Shown here: one piece after another, positions 41,268-51,260 of the stretch
Position numbering within the stretch: the stretch's first letter is position 1
Layout: the number at the start of each line of letters is the position of its first letter
Source: Photobacterium sp. JCM 19050
GTDB taxonomy: Bacteria; Pseudomonadota; Gammaproteobacteria; Enterobacterales; Vibrionaceae
Length of the DNA: 64,000 nucleotides
Direction: 5' to 3'
Assembly (NCBI GenBank): GCA_001310455.1
Contig: BAXG01000021.1
Coordinates: 1-64,000 of the forward strand
Notes under the pieces: model-generated
The model's input: the letters and a program-made list of their open reading frames with translations, nothing else
What the model was told of the DNA's origin: nothing
Databases searched by the model: none
Program-made: the position numbers and the translations under genes

Positions 41268-42154
41268 ATGAAAACCCGTCAGTTAATGCTCTTCCTCGAT
41301 GTTGCCAAAACCGGCTCAATTGCGGAGGCCGCCCGGATACACGGTGCAAGCCGGACAACGGTAAGTGCTGCCGTCGCCGCCCTTGAGGATGAACTCGGGA
41401 TGCCATTGTTCCAGCGAAGCGGCAACCGGATTACCCTCACGCCGCTCGGAAACAGCATCCTGCCGGAAGCCGAGCGTATTACTGCAGCCGCTGAAGTCAT
41501 CTTACGCCGCGCCGCCCAGGCAATGAGCGGCACAGAGCCGGTTCTTCGCATTGCGCGGGATGATGCCATTCCTGAACGCTTCTGGCGTGCCTGGCTCAAA
41601 GATCTGCGGGCCAGGTTTCCGCACACCGCTATATCAGTCTATGTGGTCTCTACACCTGAGCTGCGTCATTGGTTGACGAAAATCTCGCGGATGTCGCATA
41701 CGGCATGATCGACGGTCGGGAAATAAACGATAACCTCACTGCACCGGTATTGGGGAATATGGACGTCTACCTGGTCTGTTCGCCCGAGCACAACCTCAGC
41801 CGTCTGAGCTATGTCTCCAATACAGACCTTGCACAACACACTGAAATCACCCTTTCCCATCTCGAACCCACGCTGATGCCTAAACGCGGCGAGATTTCGG
41901 AAGACTACATTGCGCTGACATTTTACGAATACATCCGGGATGCGGCCGTAGACGGGCTGGGTTGGGCCAGAGTGCCGGTCGCGTTAATGAAAAATGAGCT
42001 GCAACAAACACAACTCAGTGTGTTACGCCACGGAGAAGCCCGCAACCAGCTAAGCTACCACGTTATCCGGCCGGGCAATGCCGTACCGGGTGATGTCCAA
42101 AGCTGGTTGTCGACCAAAGTAAGGCAATACCTGATTGACCAACTGCAGTGTTAA
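41268..42154 (+). CDS. LysR-family regulator (one frameshift)
   Basis: A LysR-type regulator of about 295 aa. The HTH is MLFLDVAKTGSIAEAARIHGASRTTVSAAVAALEDELGMPLFQR. The effector-binding domain continues in another frame; restoring one G at 41671-41672 gives LRHWVDENLADVAYGMIDG. The target is unknown. The ATG at 41268 follows CGGAAAAAG. The palindromic repeat at 41180-41234 lies in its promoter region. It is convergent with the GFA gene, and the literal open frames overlap by 105 bp. Confidence 0.8.
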
Positions 42155-42571
42155 AGCGTCAGACAGATCAGTAATCCGGCCCCAGAGCATCTTCCATCTT
42201 GCCTGCTTTTCCGACGGTGAGAGTGTTTTGGGGCTTATCGCAACATCATCGCCAAATTCTGCACGGCACGCCAAGAGGTCTGCGTTTACTGCGCCTCTCC
42301 ATTCACCGTCTATTTCACCACCGACGGCAATCAGGTCATCGCAAGTTTTGCATCGGAAAAACGTCGCAAGGCGATCTCCGTTCTTTTCCGCCTTCAACGC
42401 AGACAGCGGAACGCCAACCGATACCTGCATTGAAGGGTGGCTGATCAGACCTGAAGGCTTACTCCGGCAATAGTCACAGTCACACCTTCGGGGCTGTAAC
42501 TCCCCGGTTTGTATGTCTGCGGATACCCGGACAGTCACAGCGTTGCAGCGGCAGTTCCCGGTCGTCTCCAT
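42050..42571 (-). CDS. GFA/CENP-V-family zinc protein
   Basis: A protein of about 173 aa of the Mss4-like GFA (CENP-V/GFA) family. Cys pairs CRCN, CDCDYC and CKTCDD fit the zinc-binding pattern. I chose the ATG at 42571 (METTGNCRCNAV), which follows AAGGA; a TTG at 42592 is possible. The C terminus as read overlaps the convergent LysR gene by 105 bp; a lost base near 42160-42200 would give an earlier stop at about 42153. Members are often labelled formaldehyde-glutathione enzymes, but the role of this subfamily is not established. Confidence 0.7.
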   Translation of the reverse strand: METTGNCRCNAVTVRVSADIQTGELQPRRCDCDYCRSKPSGLISHPSMQVSVGVPLSALKAEKNGDRLATFFRCKTCDDLIAVGGEIDGEWRGAVNADLLACRAEFGDDVAISPKTLSPSEKQARWKMLWGRITDLSDALTLQLVNQVLPYFGRQPALDITRYGIARPDNVVA

Positions 42572-42596
42572 ACAAGTAATCCTTACACTCAAGACG

Positions 42597-43253
42597 CTAA
42601 GACAATTGTGTTTCGATCCATCGGCCTATATCCCTGAGCTGAGGCATGCAAACAGCGTGTTCCATCGCATACGTTTTCCAAACAGGCACAATGCCGAGTG
42701 TCACCAGTTCTCCAAGCGCTTCCCGTCCCAGTGAAGGCAGCACAACGGGGTCATACTCACCATGCATCACCATCACCGGCAACGCAGAATTTGTAGATTG
42801 TAGTTTAACATCCTGTGCCGTCGCGAAATATGTTGAAAGCGCGAGGAGTCCTGCCAGTTTCTTGGGGTAAGACAAGGCGGTGTGGTACGCCACCGCCCCT
42901 CCCTGGGAAAATCCGGCAATCACAATTCGCTCACTGTGAATGCCATTTTCCACTTGCTGATTGATGAGGTCTGTTACTGCATCAGCAGAGTCAATCAACT
43001 GCGCTTTATTGATCTTACGGCCTTCTCCCATCTGCAAAATATCGTACCAGGCAGGCATCACATAGCCTCCGTTTACAGTCACGGGAATCTGCGGGGCATG
43101 AGGGAAGATAAAACGGATTTTCAGGGATTCATCCAATCCCAGCTCCGGAACGGCGGCTTCAAAATCATGGCCGCTGGCACCGAGGCCGTGAAGCCAGATA
43201 ACACAGGCATCCGGATTATCCGATGTTTCAACTTCTAGATACTTCAATGGCAT
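42597..43253 (-). CDS. Alpha/beta-hydrolase, carboxylesterase/phospholipase type
   Basis: A 218-aa cytosolic serine hydrolase (Abhydrolase_2). It opens with VIWLHGLGASGHDF (oxyanion loop), has nucleophile elbow GFSQGGAVA, catalytic Asp in HGEYDPVV and His in MEHAVC. It resembles carboxylesterase 2 of Pseudomonas and YpfH. The frame is intact. 25 bp separate it from the GFA gene, so they may be cotranscribed. Confidence 0.85.
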   Translation of the reverse strand: MPLKYLEVETSDNPDACVIWLHGLGASGHDFEAAVPELGLDESLKIRFIFPHAPQIPVTVNGGYVMPAWYDILQMGEGRKINKAQLIDSADAVTDLINQQVENGIHSERIVIAGFSQGGAVAYHTALSYPKKLAGLLALSTYFATAQDVKLQSTNSALPVMVMHGEYDPVVLPSLGREALGELVTLGIVPVWKTYAMEHAVCMPQLRDIGRWIETQLS

Positions 43254-43362
43254 TTCTTTTTATCTCTTCAACAATTGTAAAGATGCGTAATTTTTGTTGC
43301 CTGATTTTCTGGAGGTAAGCAAAATCCCCACAAAACCACAACAACATTAAGGTAACGTGAGC

Positions 43363-43908
43363 ATGACAAAAGAGAAACTTTCTAAAACGACTATATCTCT
43401 TCACTGGATTGTTGCCTTTGCCATGCTGGTCATCATGGCAATGGGCATTTACATGCATGAAACAGAGACCTTCGCCCTCTACCCGATTCACAAGTCACTT
43501 GGCTTTGTCGCCCTGTTTGTCATTTTGGCCCGGATAGCATGGCGAATGAAAGAGGGATGGCCCGAAGATGCTTCGGACTCTGCAGAATGGCAGAAAAAAG
43601 CCGCCAGAGCAGTACATTGGATATTGATAACCGGTACCGCTCTTTTTCCGGTTTCAGGCTTAATGATGTCAGTCGCAGGTGGTAATGGACTGGCCGTATT
43701 TGGTATGGAGCTCATTGCCCGTAATCCGAATCCGGACAACCCGGCCAAAGCGTTGCCTCTCAATGAAACCCTTGCCGGGCTGGGCCACGTTGTCCATAAC
43801 GCATTGGTTCCGATCATGGTTCTGGCAATCGTGCTTCACATCCTCGGCGCGGTGAAACACCATCTTGTTGACAAAGACGTGACAGTGTCACGCATGTTGG
43901 GCAAGTAA
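43363..43908 (+). CDS. Cytochrome b561 (CybB-like)
   Basis: A 181-aa inner-membrane diheme cytochrome b561 with four membrane helices. Candidate heme ligands are His in SLHWIVAF, PIHKSLGF, ARAVHWIL and LHILGAVKHH. CybB of E. coli takes electrons from quinol and passes them to superoxide. The frame is intact. The ATG at 43363 is preferred over a GTG at 43357. It is followed by a strong terminator and lies divergent from the esterase gene. Confidence 0.87.
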   Translation: MTKEKLSKTTISLHWIVAFAMLVIMAMGIYMHETETFALYPIHKSLGFVALFVILARIAWRMKEGWPEDASDSAEWQKKAARAVHWILITGTALFPVSGLMMSVAGGNGLAVFGMELIARNPNPDNPAKALPLNETLAGLGHVVHNALVPIMVLAIVLHILGAVKHHLVDKDVTVSRMLGK

Positions 43909-43930
43909 CCCGTTACATCCAGCAGGCACA

Positions 43931-43962
43931 AAAAAAGGACATCTGGAAAGATGTCCTTTTAC
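43931..43962. terminator. Terminator between cytochrome b561 and BOF gene
   Basis: Arms aaaaggacatct (43933-43944) and agatgtcctttt (43949-43960) form a perfect 12-bp stem with a ggaa loop and A and T runs on both sides. Confidence 0.85.
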
Positions 43963-44004
43963 TTGGGTTATCCGGTTCCTGAGAACAAGTGTGCCGGCCA
44001 ACAA

Positions 44005-44388
44005 TCAATTCAGGATTTCTACGCGTTCCACTTCAATCTTCGGCGCATTACCAAGCTCGTAGTCACCATACAGGCGAACCTTGGTTGACGGGGTAATTGC
44101 CTGCGGCACAGAAATGTCATCGTCCATCTCTACACGGATTTCAGCACCGCTGCCATCAGAGAACATAAAGGTGTCTTTGGTCATTTGCTTGACCAATTTG
44201 CCTTCCACGATAGTGTTACGCTCTGAGAAAAAGTTTGCGTTGTCCAACAGCTGCGCAACGGTATCCACCTCTTTCGGGCCATTGAAATTGATACCAACCG
44301 GCTTACCGTCAGTATTGTTTCCTGCCATTGCAAGCGCAGGTGCCATTGATGCGATAAGTGCGAGTGACAGAAGGGTTTTCTTAGCCAT
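44005..44388 (-). CDS. YgiW/YdeI-type BOF (OB-fold) periplasmic protein
   Basis: A 127-aa exported protein with a signal peptide (MAKKTLLSLALIASMAPALAMA) and an OB-fold domain: NFFSERNTIVEGKLVKQM, FMFSDGSGAEIRVEMDDD, VRLYGDYELGNAPKIEVERVEI. Members such as YgiW, YdeI and VisP are linked to stress and antimicrobial-peptide tolerance. The ATG at 44388 is chosen because it begins the signal peptide and follows GGAG-like sequence. Confidence 0.85.
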   Translation of the reverse strand: MAKKTLLSLALIASMAPALAMAGNNTDGKPVGINFNGPKEVDTVAQLLDNANFFSERNTIVEGKLVKQMTKDTFMFSDGSGAEIRVEMDDDISVPQAITPSTKVRLYGDYELGNAPKIEVERVEILN

Positions 44389-44505
44389 TTGGAGAACCTT
44401 GTTGTTATTCCTTTTTGATAAACCCAATTTTCCCCCTTTCAGTCTGAATACTTACTGATAGCATTATTCATACTCTGTTCAGAAACGATCTGGTGTTTAA
44501 CAAAC

Positions 44506-44533
44506 ATTAAAAAACCCGGCAAATTGCCGGGTT
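44506..44533 (-). terminator. Terminator after ndh
   Basis: On the minus strand aacccggc (44526-44533) pairs with gccgggtt (44513-44520), followed by ttttaatg, 22 bases past the ndh stop. Confidence 0.8.
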
Positions 44534-44554
44534 CATTTGTATAAAAAAGCTCTG

Positions 44555-45842
44555 TCAGTGCAGTTTCAGGTTCGGGCGCAACACACGGTTAATACGGCCC
44601 ACCAGCATAATAAGACCGGTCTTGAGGTACCCATGCAGCGCAATCTGGTGCAGGCGGTACAGGGAAATATAAACAATACGAGCGATCCGGCCTTCAACCA
44701 TCATTGAACCACGGGTCAGGTTGCCCATCAGGCTGCCGACCGTTGAGAAGCGGCTCAGAGAGACCAGGGAACCGTGATCTTTGTAGATATACGGCTTCAT
44801 TTCACGCTCAGTGATCTTGGCGACGATATTGCTGAAACAGCGACTCGCCATCTGGTGCGCAGACTGGGCTCGAGGCGGAACAAATGAACCATCTTCCTGA
44901 ACACAGGATGCACAGTCGCCGATAACAAAAATGTCTTCGTCGTTGGTAGTCTGCAGCGTAGGTTTCACCACAAGTTGGTTGATTCGATTGGTTTCCAGCC
45001 CACCGAAGTCTTTCAGGAAATCAGGTGCTTTGATACCTGCAGCCCACACCATGATTTCTGCACGAATCAGGTCACCATCTTTGGTGTGGAGCCCTTCTCG
45101 TCTGCCTTAACAATCATGGTGCTGGTACGTACGTTTACGCCAAGCTTAACCAGTTCCTGATGCGCGGCACCGGAAATACGCGGTGGCAGAGCAGGCAGGA
45201 TACGTTCACCGGCTTCCACCAGGGTGACTTTCAGCTTGCTGCTGTCCAGGTCGCCGAAACCATAGTTGTGCAGTTCTTTAATCGCGTTGTGAAGCTCGGC
45301 TGAGAGCTCAACGCCGGTCGCACCACCGCCTACGATTGCAATTTCCACTTCCCCTTTGCCGCCCATGGCATGCAGTTTGAGGAACGCATTGTTCATCTCG
45401 TTGCGGAAACGGTTAGCCTGTTCAGGCTGTCGAGGAAGATACAATGCTCGCGGACACCCGCGGTATTAAAGTCATTTGAACGGGAGCCAATGGCCATTAC
45501 CAGAATATCGTAGCTGATTTCCCGTTCAGGCATGAGCAGGTCACCATCTTCATCTTCCATCGCAGCCAGGGTGATGGTCTTCTTATCGCGGTCAATGCTA
45601 CACAGACTACCGAGTTGGAAATCGAAATGATGATTACGAGCATGTGCCCGGTAGCTCAGGGCATCAACGCCTTCGTCCAGTGAACCGGTAGCCACTTCAT
45701 GAAGCAGCGGTTTCCACAAGTGACTGGAGTTTCGATCTACCAGCGTTACAGTTGCACGACGTTTACGGCCAAGGGTACGGCCCAGTTTTGTGGCAAGCTC
45801 CAAACCGCCTGCACCACCACCAACGACTACGATTTTAAGCAC
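44555..45842 (-). CDS. ndh: Ndh, type II NADH dehydrogenase (two frameshifts)
   Basis: A peripheral-membrane FAD NADH:quinone oxidoreductase of about 429 aa (E. coli 434) that does not pump protons. It has the FAD motif [17 protein letters not shown], the NADH motif [28 protein letters not shown], and the family end [14 protein letters not shown]. Frames break at 45425, CCC to CC on the minus strand (repaired [14 protein letters not shown]), and 45092, GGGG to GGG (repaired [22 protein letters not shown]). The GTG at 45842 follows AAGGAAG and is chosen over a TTG at 45857. Confidence 0.94.
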
Positions 45843-46131
45843 AATCACTTCCTTCAAGACAAGACTGAAAAATTATTACAAAACTTGTGCGGATTTTAGA
45901 GAGCGTGGGATGTCGAATGCTTAAATGTCACTGCGCTAAGGCTGAGCGGATTGGGTTGTTTTGATTAATAATTCCGCGGCACAGGTCAATTTTCGTGATT
46001 CACGCCTCACTTTATCGGTAAGACCATTATACCTTTTCTTTGATCTCAATCAATTTCTAACACTGAGAAGGAAGCTCATTTGTTGTTTTTTTCCGCAACG
46101 ACATCCCGATTCGTAATTTTGTTACAGATGA

Positions 46132-46401
46132 CTATTCATACTCTACATCGATTACTTCACCGCTCAGTGAGAACTCAACCTCCACATTTTTGCCCGCGGC
46201 GTCTTTTGCTTCCGCTTCAAATTTCTCTTCGTCCATGTCCCATTCCACTTCATTGATATCGTGATACCCAAGACTGACCATCTGCCTGACAATTTCCGGT
46301 ACAGATGTGCGCAGCGGCTCGCCACCAGACGACTGTGGACTGTCTTGCGCCCAGAGCATCGTTGAGGAAAACAGGCCTAAAATCAGCAATAGCACTCTCA
46401 T
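46132..46401 (-). CDS. PepSY-domain exported protein
   Basis: An 89-aa periplasmic protein with a signal peptide (about 1-19, ending LWAQ) and one PepSY-like domain: VPEIVRQMVSLGYHDINEVEWDMDEEKFEAEAKDAAGKNVEVEFSLSGEVIDVEYE. Such proteins are often encoded beside sensor kinases and may modulate them. It is divergent from the next PepSY gene; the two starts are 53 bp apart. Confidence 0.82.
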   Translation of the reverse strand: MRVLLLILGLFSSTMLWAQDSPQSSGGEPLRTSVPEIVRQMVSLGYHDINEVEWDMDEEKFEAEAKDAAGKNVEVEFSLSGEVIDVEYE

Positions 46402-46453
46402 ATTTATTTCCTATTCATTGGCTGTTCAGATTTGGTGGGTTAGATTGGGAATT

Positions 46454-46822
46454 ATGAAGAAAATGACCGCTTCCTTATTGATCCTGTCCCTTGCTCTGCT
46501 GGCCAACTTCGCCATCGCTTCGCCGCATCTAAAATATGATGAAGACTGGGATGAAGTCAAAGCGGCAGTCGATGAGGGAGAGATACGGCCTTACAATGAA
46601 CTGCTGCAAAAGCTGAACGCACTCAATCCAACCGCAAAAATCGTCAAGGTTGAAGTGGAAGAGGAAGACGGTATTTGGATCTATGAAATCCGAATGCTGG
46701 ACCAGCGGCGCAATGTCGTAAAAATGGAACTGAACGCCAGTTCCCTTGAAATCCTCTCGGTCAAAGGCCATAACCTAGAGAAGTTTTTTGCCGATTACCT
46801 CCGGAAATCAACAGAACAATGA
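46454..46822 (+). CDS. PepSY-domain exported protein heading a two-component operon
   Basis: A 122-aa periplasmic protein with a signal peptide (MKKMTASLLILSLALLANFAIA) and a PepSY-like domain (IRPYNELLQKLNALNPTAKIVKVEVEEEDGIWIYEIRMLDQRRNVVKMELNASSLEIL). The start at 46454 fits the signal peptide. Its stop overlaps the response-regulator ATG by 4 bp (ATGA), so it is translated with the sensory pair and is a likely signal accessory for the kinase. Confidence 0.85.
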   Translation: MKKMTASLLILSLALLANFAIASPHLKYDEDWDEVKAAVDEGEIRPYNELLQKLNALNPTAKIVKVEVEEEDGIWIYEIRMLDQRRNVVKMELNASSLEILSVKGHNLEKFFADYLRKSTEQ

Positions 46823-47478
46823 AAATACTGGTTGTCGAAGAGAACCCCAATTGGCGCGCCAGCTCCATGACCAACTCACCCAGCAGGCTTTACCGTAGAT
46901 TCTGCGTATGACGGCGAACAGGCTCATTTTGCCGGAACCGTTGAACAATATGACGCTGTGGTCCTCGATTTGGGCCTTCCAAAAATCGATGGCCTGACCG
47001 TGCTTAAACGCTGGCGCTCTGCCGGTTACACCTTTCCTGTGATTATCCTTACTGCCCGTGCTGAACTGCATGAACGCATTGAAGGCCTGAATGCGGGGGC
47101 CGATGATTACTTGTCTAAACCTTTCCAGATGGGTGAACTGGTTGCCAGGGTCCATGCACTTGTACGCCGGGCCGCAGGCCACGCAAGCTCTGTCCTGACC
47201 GCAGGCAATGTCCGCTTGGACATCTCTACATCGCAAGTTACCTGCGACGGTTTGGCGGTATCATTGACCGCACATGAACTTAAAGTGCTTGGCTACCTGA
47301 TGCTGAACAAAGGCAAGGTAGTATCACGTTCTACGCTGATTGAGCACATTTACGCGCAGGATTTCGACCGTGATTCCAATACGGTAGAAGTTTTTATCGG
47401 GCGCATACGTAAAAGCTCGGCAGTGACCTTATCGAAACTGTGCGAGGCCTTGGTTACCGTATCCCTGAGGGTTCGTGA
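46819..47478 (+). CDS. OmpR-family response regulator (three frameshifts)
   Basis: A PhoP/QseB-like regulator of about 220 aa. Repaired at 46845 (one C lost) and 46886 (GGG to GG), the N terminus reads MKILVVEENPQLARQLHDQLTQQGFTVDSAYDGE. The phospho-acceptor lies in VVLDLGLPKIDGL and the switch Lys in LSKPF. A third loss in the A run 47411-47414 restores RKKLGSDLIETVRGLGYRIPEGS, ending at the TGA 47476-47478 that overlaps the kinase ATG. The arrangement resembles V. cholerae CarR/VprA with its kinase; the assignment is tentative. Confidence 0.85.
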
Positions 47479-48811
47479 TGCTTTCCCTCAGAAAGCGATT
47501 ACTGATCGGCGCAGGGCTTTGTTGTCTGGTTTTACTTGGCATAACCGGGGTTAGCATTGAGCGGTTTGTGGTGAAATACCTGCAAACTGAAATGGTTAAT
47601 GAAATGACGGTAAGCCTTGATGATCTTATCGCTAACCTCGACATTGATGCCCAAACCCACGAACCGGCATTATCCGGCAGACTCTCCGACCCGCGTTTTC
47701 AGCAGCCCTATTCCGGTCACTACTGGCAGGTCGAAAGCCGCAGCAATGTCATTCTTCGCTCTCGTTCGCTGTGGGATCAGGCGTTGTCGTTCAGGCATCT
47801 TTCTAAAGTCAGCGGTCTCATCACAACCGAGACAAAAGGCCCCCAAAAACAGCAGCTCCTCGTCATCCAGCAACGTATTAAGCTTCCCGGCAGCCAGGAG
47901 ACCTATTGGCTCAGCGTGGCCGTGCAGCTTTCCAATATGCACAAAGCGCTAAAAAACATCCGGGGCAGTATCTATATCGGCCTGGGCCTGATGACCCTCG
48001 GTGTATTGCTGGTGCTCGCCTTTCAGCTCAGTTGGGTCTTGCACCGCTTAGCCAATTGAGAAAAGAACTAGACCGTATTCGTCAGGGAAAGCAGGAGAGT
48101 TTCAAAGGCACCTACCCGCCTGAAATTTCACCGCTGACTAACGATATCAATACCTTGGTTACCCATTACCGTTCCTTGCTTGAAAGAGCACGGACGCATA
48201 CCGGTAACCTCGCCCATGCGCTGAAAACGCCAATCAGCGTTATGCAAAATGATTTGGACTCAGACAATGAGCCCGATAAAGCACTGCTTCTGTCTCAGTT
48301 AAATACCATGCGCCAGCACGTTGAGTATCACCTTGCGCGGGCGCGGTTGGCTGGTTCTGCCCGTATTCTGGGGGCGTCCTGCTCACCCTATCAGCAGTGC
48401 AAAAATGCGGCATCTGCATTCGAAAGGCTCTACCAGATTAAGGGGCTGGCAGTTAACCTTGAAGCTGACCCGGCACTGAAAGTCGCCGTTGATGCGAAAG
48501 ACTTTGATGAAATGGCAGGAAACCTGATTGAAAACGCCTTTAAGTGGGCGGAAAACGGGTTGTGGATCCACACCAGAGCCAGTGAAAACATGGTCGAAGT
48601 CTATGTGGAAGATGATGGCCCCGGCATGACCGAACATGAATGCCAGCAAGCGTTGCAAAGAGGCAAACGCATAGATGAGCATACCCCGGGGTCGGGCCTC
48701 GGCCTGAGTATTGTGGTCGATGTAGTTGCTGCTTACCAGGGCAGGCTGTCACTCACCCGATCAGAACTGGGCGGCCTGTGTGCCTGTCTGTACCTTCCGC
48801 GCCAGCGATAA
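47478..48811 (+). CDS. PhoQ/QseC-like sensor histidine kinase (one frameshift)
   Basis: An inner-membrane kinase of about 444 aa with two membrane helices (about 8-28 and 160-185) around a periplasmic domain. It has a HAMP-like stretch, the H box TGNLAHALKTPISVMQND, N box NLIENAFKWAENG, and G boxes DDGPGM and GSGLGLSIVVDV. The frame breaks at 48044-48045, where restoring CCC gives SWVLHPLSQLRKELDRIRQG. The ATG overlaps the regulator stop (TGATG). The periplasmic PepSY protein at the head of the operon is a plausible partner. Confidence 0.87.
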
Positions 48812-48841
48812 AAAACAGCCACGATTGTGTGGCTGTTTTAT
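48811..48841. terminator. Terminator between the kinase gene and ycfP
   Basis: Arms aaaacagccac (48812-48822) and gtggctgtttt (48829-48839) make an 11-bp stem flanked by A and T runs, usable from both convergent genes. Confidence 0.85.
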
Positions 48842-48852
48842 TGTTAATTTCC

Positions 48853-49392
48853 CTATCCGTTTTTGAACGCTTTCATCGCCTGAAGGTGGTGAGAAATCTT
48901 CTTAAATTTGTGAGACTGCTCTTCGTCCCAAACGACATCGTAAAACTCGCCAAGCTCTTCAGCCGTTTTTTTTGTGTCCATGGTTTCGTCATTACGTGAC
49001 AGCACAACGACACATTTGCCGGCATTTTTAACCCGGAAATTCTCAACGCACTTGGTCGCGATATCCTCGTACTCTTCCGGGCGGTCAATTTTCCCTTCCA
49101 TATTGTGTTCAGGATGCAGGTTAGGGTTAAAAATCATCTGCTTGATACCGCAGAGAAACCCTATCCTTTCAGACCAATACCCACCCAGACCGACACCGCA
49201 AATCAATGGAGCCGGGTCATCAGACAATTCCACGGCTTTATGCACTTCCTTGAGCAGATGTTGCATGTCATGTTTCGGGTGAAGGGTGCTGTAGTTAACG
49301 AATCGGACATCGGGATCGATAAACTGAAGTTGAAGAACTTTTTCGTGGTTTCCTGGGCTTGTGGAATCAAATCCGTGAAGGTAAATAATCAC
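48853..49392 (-). CDS. ycfP: YcfP-family alpha/beta hydrolase-like protein
   Basis: A 179-aa cytosolic protein of the UPF0227/YcfP family. It opens [26 protein letters not shown] and has the altered nucleophile elbow GVGLGGYW (Gly in place of the usual Ser-x-Gly pattern), [10 protein letters not shown] and a C-terminal [17 protein letters not shown]. In E. coli it sits between nagZ and ndh; nagZ is not here. The substrate is unknown. Confidence 0.9.
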   Translation of the reverse strand: MIIYLHGFDSTSPGNHEKVLQLQFIDPDVRFVNYSTLHPKHDMQHLLKEVHKAVELSDDPAPLICGVGLGGYWSERIGFLCGIKQMIFNPNLHPEHNMEGKIDRPEEYEDIATKCVENFRVKNAGKCVVVLSRNDETMDTKKTAEELGEFYDVVWDEEQSHKFKKISHHLQAMKAFKNG

Positions 49393-49493
49393 TCTGGTGT
49401 CCTCAATATCCTTGTACTACGCAATCAATCTAACACTAAACATAAGGGCACTTGGGAACAATAATGTGACAGTGCCCACTTTTCTGTTAATTT

Positions 49494-50366
49494 TTAATCG
49501 TGTATATGAGCAACACTGCGTAGACCGTGCAACCCCTGAATTTCATCCTGAATGTAAGTCAGGCGCTCTATCAAGTGGGTCTTTTGCTTCTCCGTCAGCG
49601 TAGTGTTCAATCGGTTCAGGACTTCAAAGCGGCGAGCAAGCAACAACCGGATATCCCATTCCCTTCCCGGGTAGTTCATGTACACAAAGTCCTTTGCAAA
49701 AAGGCGGAGCTCTGCATCCAGATCTATGGACGTCCGGTTATCTATCATTGCATATAAACGGGTAAGAATTTGAGCCCGGAATTCATTGAATACCGGCCGC
49801 ATTTCCAACTGGTACCCGGCCATTTCCCGCAACAGTTTTCGCTGTTTGTCGGTTATGCCACCAATCCAAAATTCAGCCGCCTTCTCCAGTTTCTCTGCAC
49901 GTCTTGCCAGTTGTTGCTCGTTTGTTCCCTCCCGCGACTTACGGAGCGCTTTTTCGATCTTCTTGTCGACGATACCTTTGAGTTCTTTTGCTTGTTCATC
50001 AGACAACTTGGGAACAACTGCCGCCAACGTTGGGATAAACCCATAGATGGTTTTCTCCAGACGCTGGTTTGAAAGATTGTGATAGGCCTGTATCCGGCTG
50101 TAATCCATCGCACCGGTTTCAACATCTTTCTGAACCATAGCAAGCAACGCCTGAAGTTCAGGGAGTTCGTTTACCCTGTGCCAGTCAAGAAATCGGTTTA
50201 ACTGGGTATCCAACAGATTTCCCTGGTTTCTGTTCAAATCGACATAGTCATCAATGTAGTAAGGCGCCCATAAAGGAAAGTTGTTGTAGGCGAGTTTGGT
50301 TGTGCTGCATGCACTCAGGAAAAAAAATGACAATATGAAAAATGGTAGGAAAAGCCGTGATTGCAT
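49494..50366 (-). CDS. DUF6279 lipoprotein
   Basis: A 290-aa lipoprotein: signal peptide with lipobox LSAC (Cys about 20), then STTKLAYNNFPLWAPYYIDDYVDLNRNQGNLLDTQLNRFLDWHRVNELP, the DUF6279 signature, and a long helical remainder. The function is unknown. It lies between ycfP and thiK, where many gammaproteobacteria have nagZ. The frame is intact. Confidence 0.85.
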   Translation of the reverse strand: MQSRLFLPFFILSFFFLSACSTTKLAYNNFPLWAPYYIDDYVDLNRNQGNLLDTQLNRFLDWHRVNELPELQALLAMVQKDVETGAMDYSRIQAYHNLSNQRLEKTIYGFIPTLAAVVPKLSDEQAKELKGIVDKKIEKALRKSREGTNEQQLARRAEKLEKAAEFWIGGITDKQRKLLREMAGYQLEMRPVFNEFRAQILTRLYAMIDNRTSIDLDAELRLFAKDFVYMNYPGREWDIRLLLARRFEVLNRLNTTLTEKQKTHLIERLTYIQDEIQGLHGLRSVAHIHD

Positions 50367-50417
50367 CCTTGCCTCCTTGTAGTTTGGGGTGCGAGGCTCT
50401 TTACAGCATAGCTCACT

Positions 50418-51260
50418 TCACACTCTGCCCAGTTCATCCATCAGCAGATTTGCACGCGCTTTATACAGCGTTCCACCGTAGAGGGAATCGCCAAGCAGGT
50501 ACCATAGTATGCCCATATATTGGACAAAGGGTATCCAGTTTTGTGCCGTTTCAATCCACTCTTTTTCTGATTTTACGTTATTGATACGGCAATAATTCAG
50601 TACCGCGTCTTCAACGTCATAACCGTTGGCAAAAGCACAAAGTGCCAAGTCCAGACAGGCATCCCCGGCGGCAGCGTATTCCCAGTCAATCACCCTGATA
50701 GCGTCACCGGGTTCCCGGATAAAGTTATAAAAGCCGAAATCGTGGTGACACAACGCAGTAAAAGAAGGGATTGGCTCAGCAGCGCTTTGCATTCGTTGGT
50801 GAAGGGATGTTAACGCTGGAGGCTTGCTCTTTTCAGGGAGGTTTTCCCAGTAGTGGCGGCATCTTGACTTGAGGTTAAACACCGGTGAAGGTAACGCCAG
50901 CTTATGGACCTTGCCAAGGAGGCTTAACACGTCTTCTTGCCCCACCGTATCCGGTTCGCACACCTGTCCTTCCACCCACTCTATCAGCAAACCTTCCGCA
51001 TAGAGCGTTACCGGGTCCGGGGCCAGCCCCGCACGGCTCGCAATTTTTTGTACCGCCCATTCATGCTCACGATTCACGCCAAAACAGCCCGACGCCTTTG
51101 AAACCGGGCGCCAGACAAATTGGTTTCCCGAGATATCGGTCAGCTTCCAACAGCGGTTTGAGAGTCCCCCGCTCAAGGGGGTGGCCGCAGTGATCCGGGA
51201 AGCCAGATCACCGGGTAGTTGAGGATATTCCTGCAAGTTGGGGTTGCCCTGAATTACCAA
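50418..51260 (-). CDS. thiK: ThiK-like aminoglycoside-phosphotransferase-fold kinase
   Basis: A 280-aa cytosolic kinase (APH fold), probably thiamine kinase. It has LSGGLSNRCWKL near the N terminus, the Brenner-type loop CHHDFGFYNF and the metal motif VIDWEYAAAGD. E. coli ThiK salvages thiamine and sits next to lpoB as here. The N terminus begins at a TTG (51260) that overlaps the last codons of lpoB; no ATG fits. Family assignment is firmer than the substrate. Confidence 0.78.
   Translation of the reverse strand: MVIQGNPNLQEYPQLPGDLASRITAATPLSGGLSNRCWKLTDISGNQFVWRPVSKASGCFGVNREHEWAVQKIASRAGLAPDPVTLYAEGLLIEWVEGQVCEPDTVGQEDVLSLLGKVHKLALPSPVFNLKSRCRHYWENLPEKSKPPALTSLHQRMQSAAEPIPSFTALCHHDFGFYNFIREPGDAIRVIDWEYAAAGDACLDLALCAFANGYDVEDAVLNYCRINNVKSEKEWIETAQNWIPFVQYMGILWYLLGDSLYGGTLYKARANLLMDELGRV

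Noticed and set aside
48374..48811. Separate short histidine-kinase gene starting at 47906
   Set aside because: It is the second half of the kinase after a CCC-to-CC loss at 48044, not an independent gene.
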